Assembly (NCBI GenBank): GCA_938015595.1
Contig: CALLPI010000015.1
Span: 1 to 64,000, forward strand
DNA from: an uncultured Saprospiraceae bacterium
GTDB lineage: Bacteria > Bacteroidota > Bacteroidia > Chitinophagales > Saprospiraceae
Length of the DNA: 64,000 bases
Direction: 5' to 3'
Shown piece after piece: positions 51,244 through 59,869 of this stretch; positions within the stretch are counted from its first letter, which is position 1, and each line of letters begins with the position of its first letter. A model generated the notes under the pieces. That model was not told the origin of the DNA. It did no database searches and saw only the letters and a program-made list of their open reading frames with translations. The position numbers and the translations under genes are program-made.

Positions 51244-52602
51244 ATGGAATACTGCAGCAACATTCTCGAAACCATCGGCAACACTCCATTAGTCAAACTC
51301 AACCGCATAACTGCACACCTCCAGGCCACCGTGCTCATCAAAATGGAAACCTTCAATCCGGGGCACTCTATTAAAGACCGCATGGCGCTCAAAATGCTGG
51401 AAGATGCAGAAAAGCGCGGCGATATCCAGCCCGGCGGCACCATTATTGAATGCACTTCTGGCAACACTGGTATGGGGCTGGCTTTGGCTGCTGCAGTCAA
51501 AGGCTACAAGTGCATCTTCACCACCACCGACAAACAGTCCAAAGAAAAAATTGACCTTCTCAAAGCCGTAGGCGGCGAGGTCATCGTATGCCCCACCAAC
51601 GTAGAACCTGAGGACCCTCGCTCTTACTATTCAGTAGCCAGGCGCCTGAGCCAAGAGCTGCCCAACTCCTACTGGTGCAATCAATATGACAACCTCTCCA
51701 ACCGCCAGGCACACTACGAAACCACCGGCCCAGAAATATGGACACAAACCCAAGGCAAAATCACTCATCTCGTGGTTGGTGTAGGTACAGGCGGTACCAT
51801 CTCTGGTACAGGGCGCTACCTCAAAGAGCAGAAACCCTCCATCCAGGTGTGGGGCATTGATACCTACGGCTCAGTATTTAAAAAATACCACGAAACAGGT
51901 ATCTTCGACCCCAACGAAATCTACCCATACATCACCGAGGGTATCGGCGAAGATATCCTTCCTGAAAATGTGGACTTCAGCATCATTGACCACTTTGAAA
52001 AAGTAACGGACAAAGACGGCGCCCTTATGGCTCGCCGGCTGGCGCGCGAAGAAGGTCTTCTGCTAGGCTATTCCGCAGGCTCTGCCGTGGCAGGGCTGCT
52101 TCAGCTCCAGGATAGGCTCCAACCCGACGATGTGGTAGTTGTCGTCATTCATGACCACGGCAGCCGATACGTCGGCAAGGTCTTCAACGATGACTGGATG
52201 CGCGAGCGCGGCTTTCTCGATACGGAGCTGCGTGTCAAAGACCTCATCGCCTTCAAAAAGGACAGGAGTTTCATCACGGTGCAAATCCGCGATACCATCC
52301 GCCACGCTTTCTCGCTAATGAAGTCGCACAACATCTCCCAACTGCCGGTGCTGGATGGCGAACACATAGCTGGCTCGCTCACCGAAAACGCCGTACTGGC
52401 CAGTTTATTGGAAAACCCCCTTGGTAACAGCGAAAAAGAAGTGAGCGCCATCATGGGGGGGCCTCTGCCTGTAGTGGAAGAGAGCCTGCCTTTTAGTAAA
52501 TTGAGCCGCTATTTTAGCAATACCGTACCAGCAGTACTGGTCAAAGACACCGCCGGACAGTGGCATATCCTTACGCAGTTTGACGTTATTCAGGCCATTT
52601 AG
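51244..52602 (+). CDS. Cystathionine beta-synthase (PLP-dependent) with CBS pair
   Basis: A 452-residue enzyme of the cysteine synthase/CBS family, condensing serine (or O-acetylserine) with homocysteine or sulfide. The PLP lysine is K44 in NPGHSIKDRMAL; ECTSGNTGMGLALAAAVKGY is the phosphate/PLP loop and GVGTGGTISGTGRYLKE the second PLP-phosphate motif. Residues ~340-452 contain two CBS domains (ISQLPVLDGEHIAGSLTEN; AVLVKDTAGQWHILTQFDVI), which sense ligands such as S-adenosylmethionine in related proteins. This length and architecture match bacterial/eukaryotic-like CBS rather than CysK. It is a single-gene unit. Confidence 0.92.
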   Translation: MEYCSNILETIGNTPLVKLNRITAHLQATVLIKMETFNPGHSIKDRMALKMLEDAEKRGDIQPGGTIIECTSGNTGMGLALAAAVKGYKCIFTTTDKQSKEKIDLLKAVGGEVIVCPTNVEPEDPRSYYSVARRLSQELPNSYWCNQYDNLSNRQAHYETTGPEIWTQTQGKITHLVVGVGTGGTISGTGRYLKEQKPSIQVWGIDTYGSVFKKYHETGIFDPNEIYPYITEGIGEDILPENVDFSIIDHFEKVTDKDGALMARRLAREEGLLLGYSAGSAVAGLLQLQDRLQPDDVVVVVIHDHGSRYVGKVFNDDWMRERGFLDTELRVKDLIAFKKDRSFITVQIRDTIRHAFSLMKSHNISQLPVLDGEHIAGSLTENAVLASLLENPLGNSEKEVSAIMGGPLPVVEESLPFSKLSRYFSNTVPAVLVKDTAGQWHILTQFDVIQAI

Positions 52603-52900
52603 CGGCTTTAGATTAGATAAAAGCAGTAGTTTTTTATCCTTGCGGAGGATGCTTTTGTCATAGCTCCACTGCTCGCAGCTTCTGAGAAGTTGCTTGAGCG
52701 GTTGCCAAATCCTCAAAATTTTTCAAATCTCGATACCACATCTTGAGGCTGCACAGCTCTTGCAACTGCTTGCCAGACGTGAGCTCAGGCTTTGTCAAAA
52801 ATTTTAAGAAAAAAGCCCCCGTCGCAAATCCACACTCTTGTAGGGCTCCGTATGTAGAGTCAAGTTCAAACTTTTTTTATCACCAAACAACCAAATCATC
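52603..52900. other. Intergenic region before the fasciclin gene
   Basis: About 300 bp. An AT-rich hairpin GATAAAA/TTTTATC (52616-52622/52632-52638) just after the CBS-synthase stop may end that transcript. No CDS or convincing promoter half was found; the fasciclin start at 52901 is preceded by CTTTTTTTATCACC and no ribosome-binding consensus, as usual for this phylum. Confidence 0.35.
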
Positions 52901-53452
52901 ATGAGTACCTTGCTCAAATTATCCTTTGGCGTGCTGGCGTGCACCTTTTTCGCTTTCAATGTCTTGGGGCAAACGACCGTCATGGTCGGTGGCGAAGCTA
53001 TGTATCCTCAAAAAAACATTGTGGCTAATGCGATGAACTCCAAAGCCCACACCACCTTAGTGGCTGCCGTGAAAGCTGCTGGCCTGGAAGAGACCCTCAC
53101 GGGCGTAGGGCCTTTCACAGTATTTGCACCAGTGAACGACGCTTTTGAAAACCTACCTGCCGGTACAGTGGACAAGCTGCTGATGCCCGAGAGCAAAGCC
53201 ATGCTCTCTAAAGTGCTCACCTACCACGTTGTAGCTGGCAAGTATGACTTCAAAGCGCTGGCTGCTATGCTCAAAAAAGGCAAAACATCGCTCAAAACCG
53301 TCAGCGGAGGTCAACTCACGTTCATGATGAATGGCCCGCGCAACATTATGGTGAAAGACGAAAACGGTAATGTTGCCAACATCAGCACTTACGACGTGTA
53401 TCAGTCTAACGGCGTGATTCATTCTATTGATGCAGTGCTGATACCGAAATAA
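52901..53452 (+). CDS. Fasciclin (FAS1) domain secreted protein
   Basis: A 183-residue exported adhesion-type protein with a signal peptide (MSTLLKLSFGVLACTFFAFNVLGQ). A single FAS1 domain covers ~40-182: IVANAMNSKAHTTLVAAVKAAGLEETLTGVGPFTVFAPVNDAFENLPAGTVDKLL (H1/FAPTNxAF-like), LSKVLTYHVVAGKY and NGVIHSIDAVLIP (H2). FAS1 proteins mediate cell-surface or matrix adhesion. It is followed by a strong terminator at 53546, so it is probably monocistronic. Confidence 0.92.
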   Translation: MSTLLKLSFGVLACTFFAFNVLGQTTVMVGGEAMYPQKNIVANAMNSKAHTTLVAAVKAAGLEETLTGVGPFTVFAPVNDAFENLPAGTVDKLLMPESKAMLSKVLTYHVVAGKYDFKALAAMLKKGKTSLKTVSGGQLTFMMNGPRNIMVKDENGNVANISTYDVYQSNGVIHSIDAVLIPK

Positions 53453-53545
53453 ACAACAGTAAAAAAAGAATGGTCACAGGGCCTTCTTGTCTTAGGTTTA
53501 AACATGAGTGTGACCTTTGTTTTATTGACAAGGGGGGATATCGAG

Positions 53546-53574
53546 GAGGAGTTGTTGCAGCAACTCCTCTTTTC
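53546..53574 (+). terminator. Intrinsic terminator after the fasciclin gene
   Basis: GAGGAGTTG (53546-53554) and CAACTCCTC (53561-53569) form a perfect 9-bp stem with a 6-nt loop, followed by TTTTCGTTT. It lies 94 bp after the fasciclin stop and just before the -7 element of the next gene. Confidence 0.65.
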
Positions 53575-53592
53575 GTTTCCTATATTTCTTCC

Positions 53593-53600
53593 TATCTTTG
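53593..53600 (+). promoter_or_regulatory. -7 promoter element TATCTTTG
   Basis: A perfect TAnnTTTG between the terminator and the TPR lipoprotein ATG at 53614. TTTC at 53571-53574 is an imperfect -33 with an 18-bp spacer. Confidence 0.4.
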
Positions 53601-53613
53601 CCATAAAAAACCG

Positions 53614-54141
53614 ATGAAACACTGGATTGGGTGCGGGTTGGCACTTTTAATGTGGGCGTGCGCAAATAATCCGGCAGTACTTCAGGCCAAGTTGAAGCAG
53701 ATGGAGGAGCGCTTCGATACGGCAAAAGAAGCGCCAAGTAAAGAAGAAGCAAAACAGTACATCGCATTGACGCGTCAGTTGGCGAGCACTTCGCCAGCAG
53801 ATACACTAATGCCGCAGCGGCTGTTTAAGGCTGGCGGAGTGGCTAAGTCTGCTGGGTTGTTTGAGGAGGCTTTCAGCTTGTGGGACCAGTTGTTGAAACA
53901 ATACCCCCAGAGTACCTGGGCTGCTCCGGCGGCCTTTGTCAAGGGTTTCACCGCAGATACCGACCTGGGCGACCCCCTGAGAGCTGCGGCGTATTTTGAG
54001 GCTTTTCTGTCAGATTATCCCGACAGTGAGCTAGCCGAGCAAGCCAGGCTGCAACTGAACATACTGCGCAATGGCCAAACACCGGAAGATCTCATAAAAA
54101 ACTTTGAGCAAAACTCTCCTAGTAATAATGATGTTCAATGA
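53614..54141 (+). CDS. TPR-containing lipoprotein
   Basis: A 175-residue protein with a lipoprotein signal (MKHWIGCGLALLMWAC, C16). TPR-like helices include RLFKAGGVAKSAGLFEEAFSLWDQLLKQYPQSTWAAPAAFVKGF and RAAAYFEAFLSDYPDSELAEQARLQLNIL, reminiscent of BamD/YbgF repeats. ATG 53614 is preferred because it starts the signal; the frame is open to 53470 but would cross the terminator. It precedes two thioredoxin-fold genes and could be co-transcribed with them (81-bp gap). Specific partners are unknown. Confidence 0.72.
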   Translation: MKHWIGCGLALLMWACANNPAVLQAKLKQMEERFDTAKEAPSKEEAKQYIALTRQLASTSPADTLMPQRLFKAGGVAKSAGLFEEAFSLWDQLLKQYPQSTWAAPAAFVKGFTADTDLGDPLRAAAYFEAFLSDYPDSELAEQARLQLNILRNGQTPEDLIKNFEQNSPSNNDVQ

Positions 54142-54222
54142 GCGTTCTGGCTGTTGCGCAAATCCTTTGCAAAGTTGTTTTTTTTTGTGCACAGCCCAAT
54201 CACCAGCCTAATCATACGGCAT

Positions 54223-55401
54223 ATGGCAAGAATGATACTGTTTCTGGCACTGATACTGCTCTTTGCACAAAACTCGCTGACAGCGGAAGGCATCCGCTTT
54301 TTTGAAGGCTCATGGGAAGAAGTTCTGGCAGAAGCCAAGCGCACCGACCGCCCTATTTTCGTAGATGCCTACGCTGTGTGGTGCGGCCCCTGCAAAAAAA
54401 TGGCCGCCGAGGTGTTCCCTGATGAGAAAGTAGGCGAGTTCTACAACAAGCACTTCGTCAATGTCAAGTACGATGCCGAAAAAGGTGAGGGCCTCAAGTT
54501 TCGTGAAAAATACCCCATATCGGCTTTTCCCACGCTTTTTTATATTGACCACACCGGCGAGGTACTTCAGCAGGTCAAAGGCGCGCAAACAGTGGATGCC
54601 TTCATAGAATTAGGACGCAAAGCCTTGAACCGCATTGACCGCAGCGGGCAGTACGCCGAAGCCTATGAAAAAGGCGAACGCGACCCCGAACTTATCCTAA
54701 ACTACATACGCGCGCTCAATAAATCAGGAAAGCCCAGCCTCAAGATTGCCAATGACTACCTGCGCACCCAGAAAGACCTGACCACGCCCTTCAATTTGCG
54801 CTTCATCCTGGAGGCGGCTTCGGAAGCAGATTCCCGCATATTCGACCTGCTCGTGCAGTATCGCAAGCAGATTGAATTGCTGGAATCCCCGCAGGTTGTC
54901 AAAGACCGCATAAAAGAAGCCTGCGAAGCTACGGCGCAGAAAGCCATAGAGTTTCGCAGCCGCAGCCTGCTGGATGAGGCCATTGCCAAAATGAAAAAAC
55001 ACTACCCTGAAAAAACCTCCTCCTTTGCCTTGCAGATGGAGATGGACTACTGGTCGGCCATGGGCGATGCAGGCAGATACATACAGGCGTGCAAAAACTA
55101 TTTGAAAAAAGAAGCGGCCAAAGATGCCAAAGCCTATGCTCGGCTCAGCAGCTCTATCGTACAGCAGTTTGCCCACCTACCCAAGGCCATGGCTGAAGCC
55201 GAACTCATGGCCAAAACTGCTGCCGAACTCAGCAACGATTACAAAAACTACCTCAACTATGCCATGCTTTTGCAGCGCAACGGCAAGAAAGAGCAGGCCA
55301 TCCAAGCCGCCCGCAAAGCCCTTGACCTGGCTAAGCCGCAAGGCGAACAGGCTATCCGAATGGTAGAATTTTACCTTAAGCAGCTCAACAATCAACGATA
55401 G
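54223..55401 (+). CDS. Thioredoxin-fold periplasmic protein with helical C-terminus (copy 1)
   Basis: A 392-residue exported protein. A signal peptide (MARMILFLALILLFAQNSLTA) is followed by a thioredoxin_7-like domain (~22-130) with redox motif WCGPC (C54, C57), and YPISAFPTLFYID carrying cis-Pro. The remaining ~260 residues are helical, ending in TPR-like LNYAMLLQRNGKKEQAIQAARKALDLA. ATG 54223 is favoured over the TTG at 54154. The next gene, 2 bp downstream, encodes a clear paralogue. A disulfide-exchange role in the periplasm is likely. Confidence 0.82.
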   Translation: MARMILFLALILLFAQNSLTAEGIRFFEGSWEEVLAEAKRTDRPIFVDAYAVWCGPCKKMAAEVFPDEKVGEFYNKHFVNVKYDAEKGEGLKFREKYPISAFPTLFYIDHTGEVLQQVKGAQTVDAFIELGRKALNRIDRSGQYAEAYEKGERDPELILNYIRALNKSGKPSLKIANDYLRTQKDLTTPFNLRFILEAASEADSRIFDLLVQYRKQIELLESPQVVKDRIKEACEATAQKAIEFRSRSLLDEAIAKMKKHYPEKTSSFALQMEMDYWSAMGDAGRYIQACKNYLKKEAAKDAKAYARLSSSIVQQFAHLPKAMAEAELMAKTAAELSNDYKNYLNYAMLLQRNGKKEQAIQAARKALDLAKPQGEQAIRMVEFYLKQLNNQR

Positions 55402-55403
55402 TC

Positions 55404-56594
55404 ATGAAGAAAGCATCGCTCTTTGTCTGCTTATTACTTGCCAGTAGCGCCCTATCGCTGCTACAAGCGCAGGGCATACAGTTTATGCAGGGTTCCTGGA
55501 AGGACGCACTGGCCGAAGCAGCCCGCCAGAACAAAATCATCTTCGTGGATGCCTATACCACCTGGTGTGGCCCCTGCAAAATGATGGACCGCAATACCTT
55601 CACCCAAAAAGAGGTAGGCGACTTTTTCAACGCCAACTTCATCAACGTGAAGATGGATATGGAAAAAGGCGAAGGCCCCATGCTGGCTAAAGAATACGCT
55701 GTGCGGGCTTATCCTACTTTCCTGTTTGTGGACAGCGAAGGCACACTTGTGCATCGCAGCCTGGGCTATCAGGAGGGCAGTATGTTCATTCAGAATGCCA
55801 AAGCCGCCCTCGATCCCGAGCGCCGCATGTCGGGCATGAATGCTCGCTACGCAGCCGGCGATCGTACCCCCGACTTCTTGCACAGATACACTGAGGCGCG
55901 CGCCAGCTTGATGGATGGCAGCCATCTGAAAATTGCCAATGAATACCTCCAAACTCAGAGTGACTGGAGTACAGAGACCAACATGGAGTTTATTTTTAAA
56001 TATGCCGAAGACCCCGAAAGCCCCATGTTTGCTTATATTTTTGCCAATCGCGTCAAGTTTGAGCAGGCATTCGGCGTAGAAATGACACACAGCAAAATCC
56101 AGCAGGCGGCATTTCGCCAGGTAGCAGCTGGCAGCGGCAAGGATTTACTTCCCGAAAACATGGTGCAAGAGCTGGAGGCTTTCTACAACAGCAAGTGCCC
56201 TGACATTGCCCCGCGCCTCAGCGCCCAGTCGGCTATGTCGGTGTATCGTACAACGGGCAATTTTGACCGCTATGCCCAAGCCGCAGTGAAGTACTACGAC
56301 CAATATCCCAGTAATGACTTCCTTGAATTAAATGAAATAGCCTGGGGGTTCTATGAGCAGGTAGAAGACAGGGCCATGCTGGAAAAAGCCTTGGGCTGGG
56401 CATTGAAGTCAGTATCGTTGCGCAAAGAGTATTTCAATAACGATACAGTGGCAGCGCTGTACTACAAACTAGGCAACAAAAAGCAGGCTACAAAATACGC
56501 CAAGGCCGCTATGGCTATTGCTAAGAAGAACGGCGAAGACTACTTTGCAACGGAAGCGCTCATGGCCAAGATCAAGGCCATGAAGAAAAAGTAA
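55404..56594 (+). CDS. Thioredoxin-fold periplasmic protein with helical C-terminus (copy 2)
   Basis: A 396-residue paralogue of the preceding gene. It has a signal peptide (MKKASLFVCLLLASSALSLLQAQ), GIQFMQGSWKDALAEAARQNKIIFVDAYTTWCGPCKMM (C55, C58) and YAVRAYPTFLFVDSEG. The C-terminal helical region ends with YYKLGNKKQATKYAKAAMAIAKKNGEDY, a TPR-like pair. The same layout and spacing indicate tandem duplication with divergence. It is followed 3 bp later by thiL. Confidence 0.82.
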   Translation: MKKASLFVCLLLASSALSLLQAQGIQFMQGSWKDALAEAARQNKIIFVDAYTTWCGPCKMMDRNTFTQKEVGDFFNANFINVKMDMEKGEGPMLAKEYAVRAYPTFLFVDSEGTLVHRSLGYQEGSMFIQNAKAALDPERRMSGMNARYAAGDRTPDFLHRYTEARASLMDGSHLKIANEYLQTQSDWSTETNMEFIFKYAEDPESPMFAYIFANRVKFEQAFGVEMTHSKIQQAAFRQVAAGSGKDLLPENMVQELEAFYNSKCPDIAPRLSAQSAMSVYRTTGNFDRYAQAAVKYYDQYPSNDFLELNEIAWGFYEQVEDRAMLEKALGWALKSVSLRKEYFNNDTVAALYYKLGNKKQATKYAKAAMAIAKKNGEDYFATEALMAKIKAMKKK

Positions 56595-56597
56595 AAC

Positions 56598-57635
56598 ATG
56601 GCGGAACCAACGTCTCGTACCGATGTAGCTGCGCTCGGAGAGTTTGGTCTCATTGAGCATCTGACCAAAAATACCACGCGCTATCAGGCTTCTACCATAA
56701 AAGGCGTAGGCGACGACGCCGCAGTGATTGACAACAAGGGCTTGCTCACGGTGGTATCCACCGATTTACTCATTGAGGGCATCCATTTTGACCTCATGTA
56801 CACCCCGCTCAAGCATTTGGGCTACAAGGCAGTGGTAGTCAATCTCTCCGACATTTATGCAATGAATGCCTTGCCTCGGCAGATCACAGTATCTGTTGCC
56901 TTGTCCAATCGCTTTTCAGTGGAAGCTTTGGAGGAGTTGTACGCTGGTATTCAAGCCGCCTGCGATCACTACAAAGTGGACTTGGTCGGTGGCGATACTT
57001 CCTCCTCTGCCAAAGGTTTGCTTATTAGTGTCACGGCTATTGGTCAAGCAGAACCCGGCAAGTTGGTGTATCGGAACACGGCTCGCGTGGGCGATCTGGT
57101 GTGCATCACAGGTGATCTCGGCGCCGCTTACCTCGGTCTTCAAATACTGGAGCGCGAAAAACAACTTTTCCTTTCCGATCCTAGCATCCAACCCGACCTC
57201 GAAAACCAAAGCTACCTCATTGGTCGTCAACTCAAACCCGAAGCACGCCGCGATATGATTGAGGCCTTTGCCCGCCAGCGCCTCTTGCCCACCGCCATGA
57301 TTGATATTTCGGATGGCGTAGCTTCCGACCTTATGCACATTTGTAAGCAGTCGGGTGTAGGGGCTTACCTGGAGGAAAGCGGCGTGCCTATCCATCTGGA
57401 AGCGCAGCAAATGGCCATCAAATTCGGGCTGGACCCCATCACTGTGGCGCTCAGCGGCGGAGAGGACTACGAACTACTCTTCACCATTGACCCCAAAGAC
57501 GTGGACAAGGTCAAGTATATCCCCGATATCTACATTGCTGGCGAGATTGTGCCCGCTCAAGACGGCCTCAAGTTGCACACTAAAGGTGGCAATATTCACC
57601 CCATCACGGCGCAGGGCTGGCGGCACTTCGGCTAA
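56598..57635 (+). CDS. thiL: Thiamine-phosphate kinase
   Basis: A 345-residue AIR-synthase/PurM-fold kinase converting thiamine phosphate to thiamine diphosphate. Typical segments are GEFGLIEHL, IKGVGDDAAVI (Mg-binding Asp pair), STDLLIEGIHFDL, LGYKAVVVNLSDIYAMNALPRQ, VDLVGGDTSSS and TAMIDISDGVASDLMHI, followed by LSGGEDYELLFTI. It directly follows the thioredoxin pair with 3 bp between genes, so it may be co-transcribed although functionally distinct. No TPP riboswitch is seen upstream. Confidence 0.95.
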   Translation: MAEPTSRTDVAALGEFGLIEHLTKNTTRYQASTIKGVGDDAAVIDNKGLLTVVSTDLLIEGIHFDLMYTPLKHLGYKAVVVNLSDIYAMNALPRQITVSVALSNRFSVEALEELYAGIQAACDHYKVDLVGGDTSSSAKGLLISVTAIGQAEPGKLVYRNTARVGDLVCITGDLGAAYLGLQILEREKQLFLSDPSIQPDLENQSYLIGRQLKPEARRDMIEAFARQRLLPTAMIDISDGVASDLMHICKQSGVGAYLEESGVPIHLEAQQMAIKFGLDPITVALSGGEDYELLFTIDPKDVDKVKYIPDIYIAGEIVPAQDGLKLHTKGGNIHPITAQGWRHFG

Positions 57636-57658
57636 AATAACAATTAATTAGTGTATCA

Positions 57659-58669
57659 ATGAAAAAGCACACTTGCCTCACCTATATAATCCTTGGCGCC
57701 ATGTGGTGGATGCTTAGCGGCTGTAAATCAGACCGCAACCCAGCAGGGCAAATATCTCAAGACGAAACGCCTTCGGTGCAGACGCCTCGCTTTGATCGCG
57801 ACTCTGCCTATGCTTTTGTCGCTCAGCAAGTAGCTTTTGGCCCTCGCGTGCCCAATACGATAGCTCACAAAGCCTGTAAAGACTGGCTGGTGGCGCGTTT
57901 CATAGCCTATGGCGCCGAGGTCACAGAGCAGCCTTTCCAACCCAGGGCTTACACCGGAACCATACTGCAAGCCACCAATATCATAGCTCGCTACAATCCT
58001 TCGGCCACCAGGCGAATCTTACTGGGTGCGCACTGGGATTCTAGACCCTTTGCAGATTCCCCCCTCAACACCGAACGCACCAATGAGCCTGTGTTAGGCG
58101 CCGACGACGGCGCTAGTGGGGTAGGGGTACTGCTGGAAATTGCCCGCCAGTTGCAAGCTCAACCGCTGACCAACATTGGCATTGATATCGTGCTATTTGA
58201 TGCGGAAGACTATGGCGAGCCCAATGGCGGCAACGAGAAGTCTTGGGCCTTGGGGGCGCAGCACTGGGCGCGCAACCCCCATGCGCCGGCATCAAAGTTC
58301 AAGTACGGTATCCTGCTTGACATGGTAGGGGCCAGAGGTGCGCGTTTTACCCGAGAGGAGGTATCCATGCAGTTTGCTCCGGACGTTATGAATAAAGTAT
58401 GGAAAATAGCCCAGAGCATTGGCTATGCCAACTACTTTGTGGAGGAATTCACAGGCGGTGTTACCGACGACCACTACTTTGTGAATACCATAGCCGGCAT
58501 CAAAATGATTGATATCATCAACAAGCCAGCTCAGAGCACTACTGGTTTTGGCGCGCACTGGCACACCCACAACGATAATATGGACATCATAGACCCCCGC
58601 ACGCTGCGCGCTGTAGGACAGGTGGTGCTGGAGGTTATTTATTCTGAAGAGGCTAGCGCGCTAAAGTAA
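57659..58669 (+). CDS. M28 family peptidase / glutaminyl-peptide cyclotransferase-like lipoprotein
   Basis: A 336-residue zinc enzyme with a lipoprotein signal (MLSGC, C22). The core has LLGAHWDSRPFAD (His/Asp), PVLGADDGASGVGVLLEIARQL (Asp), VLFDAEDYGEP (Glu-Asp), GVTDDHYFVNTIAGIKMIDII (Asp/His) and GAHWHTHNDNMD (His). The single-zinc-type arrangement and the FDAEDYGEP motif match bacterial glutaminyl cyclases, which convert N-terminal Gln to pyroglutamate on exported proteins. Many Bacteroidota exported proteins begin with Gln after signal cleavage, as several in this window would. Aminopeptidase activity is the alternative. Confidence 0.88.
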   Translation: MKKHTCLTYIILGAMWWMLSGCKSDRNPAGQISQDETPSVQTPRFDRDSAYAFVAQQVAFGPRVPNTIAHKACKDWLVARFIAYGAEVTEQPFQPRAYTGTILQATNIIARYNPSATRRILLGAHWDSRPFADSPLNTERTNEPVLGADDGASGVGVLLEIARQLQAQPLTNIGIDIVLFDAEDYGEPNGGNEKSWALGAQHWARNPHAPASKFKYGILLDMVGARGARFTREEVSMQFAPDVMNKVWKIAQSIGYANYFVEEFTGGVTDDHYFVNTIAGIKMIDIINKPAQSTTGFGAHWHTHNDNMDIIDPRTLRAVGQVVLEVIYSEEASALK

Positions 58670-58772
58670 GAGAATGGCATCTAAGCCAACCTCGTTTTTT
58701 GTGGAGGAAGGGCTCTGATTGTGACCTCTATCACCAACAGTAGCAAGTTGCTGTGCTCAACTTTGTGGTGCA

Positions 58773-58803
58773 TTTGGGTTAAAGGGAAAACGTAATACCT
58801 TTG
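58773..58803 (+). promoter_or_regulatory. Consensus Bacteroidota promoter of the YeeE/YedE pair
   Basis: TTTG (58773-58776), exactly 19 bp, and TACCTTTG (58796-58803) match the consensus perfectly, 44 bp before ATG 58848. Confidence 0.65.
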
Positions 58804-58847
58804 CTCAAGGGCATGTTTTTTTTGTTTAGCACCACAATTGACTTACA

Positions 58848-59423
58848 ATGAAAGAAGTAATAGACTTTATCAGCCAGCCTTGGCACTGGGCGGTATCGGG
58901 CGCCATGATTGCTCTCACACTGTTGATTCTTACCTTAATGGGGCGTAGCTTCGGTGTATCTATGACTTTTCGCAATGCATGCACGCTAGCTGGTGCTGGT
59001 AAGAAATACGCTTTTTTCGATGTTGACATGAAAGAGGAGTGGTGGCGTATGGCCTTTGTACTGGGCGGCCTGGTAGGTGGTTTTCTAGCCGTACACTTTT
59101 TGCGCAGCCCGGAGGCAGTTGCCATCTCAGAAGCTACCCAGGCTCACTTATCGGCTTGGGGGCTAGATTACCCCGCTGCCGATAGCAAAGGCCTGGGGTT
59201 TGTGCCTACCACACTTTTTAATTTTAGTAGTATCAAAGGTATTGCTTTAGCTGTCATTGGTGGCTTCCTAGTGGGCTTTGGTGCCCGCTATGCCGATGGC
59301 TGCACCTCTGGCCACGCTATCACAGGCTTGTCGCATTTGCAACTGCCTTCATTGCTCACAGTCATCGGCTTTTTTATTGGCGGCCTGCTGATGACACACG
59401 TGATCATGCCTTTGCTGTTCTGA
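58848..59423 (+). CDS. YeeE/YedE family transporter, first half
   Basis: A 191-residue membrane protein with about four hydrophobic segments. The motif GFGARYADGCTSGHAITGLSHLQLPSLLTVIGFFIGG (C152) is the YeeE/YedE (DUF395, sulf_transp) signature. In the characterised thiosulfate transporter TsuA (YeeE), conserved cysteines relay the substrate. Here the protein is half-length and must pair with the second half-gene 30 bp downstream. Thiosulfate or another sulfur compound is the likely substrate, but no rhodanese or sulfurtransferase gene is adjacent. Confidence 0.87.
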   Translation: MKEVIDFISQPWHWAVSGAMIALTLLILTLMGRSFGVSMTFRNACTLAGAGKKYAFFDVDMKEEWWRMAFVLGGLVGGFLAVHFLRSPEAVAISEATQAHLSAWGLDYPAADSKGLGFVPTTLFNFSSIKGIALAVIGGFLVGFGARYADGCTSGHAITGLSHLQLPSLLTVIGFFIGGLLMTHVIMPLLF

Positions 59424-59453
59424 TTTACTCGCTTCAAACCAAGACCACTCACT

Positions 59454-59867
59454 ATGAAAAATATAGCATTCTTCGCCGTAGGTATCATCTTTGGCATTAC
59501 AATGACTAAATCAGAAGCCATATCCTGGTTTCGCATCCACGAGATGTTCCGCTTCGAGAGTTTTCACATGTACGGCATCATTGGTACGGCAGTAGTACTA
59601 GGCGCCATTGCTTTGGTCATACTCAAGCGCTTGCAGGTAAAAACCGCAAGCGGCAATCCCATATCCTACACGCCTATGGAGCTGCGCCCGGTACGCCACA
59701 TTCTGGCTGGCAGTTTTTTTGGCCTGGGCTGGGCTATTACCGGCTGTTGTCCTGGCCCCATGTACGTGCTGCTTGGCCAGGGCTACTGGATTATTGGCCT
59801 GGTGTTGCTGTCGGCCATATTGGGTACTTATACCTATGGCGTAATCAGGCATAAATTGCCACACTAA
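59454..59867 (+). CDS. YeeE/YedE family transporter, second half (DUF6691-like)
   Basis: A 137-residue membrane protein with four hydrophobic segments. AGSFFGLGWAITGCCPGPMYVLLGQG (C98-C99) is the partner motif of the split YeeE/YedE system. Together with the upstream protein it reconstitutes the two-fold pseudo-symmetric transporter. It shares the promoter at 58773. Its stop is 2 bp from the convergent aminopeptidase P gene. Confidence 0.87.
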   Translation: MKNIAFFAVGIIFGITMTKSEAISWFRIHEMFRFESFHMYGIIGTAVVLGAIALVILKRLQVKTASGNPISYTPMELRPVRHILAGSFFGLGWAITGCCPGPMYVLLGQGYWIIGLVLLSAILGTYTYGVIRHKLPH

Positions 59868-59869
59868 CT

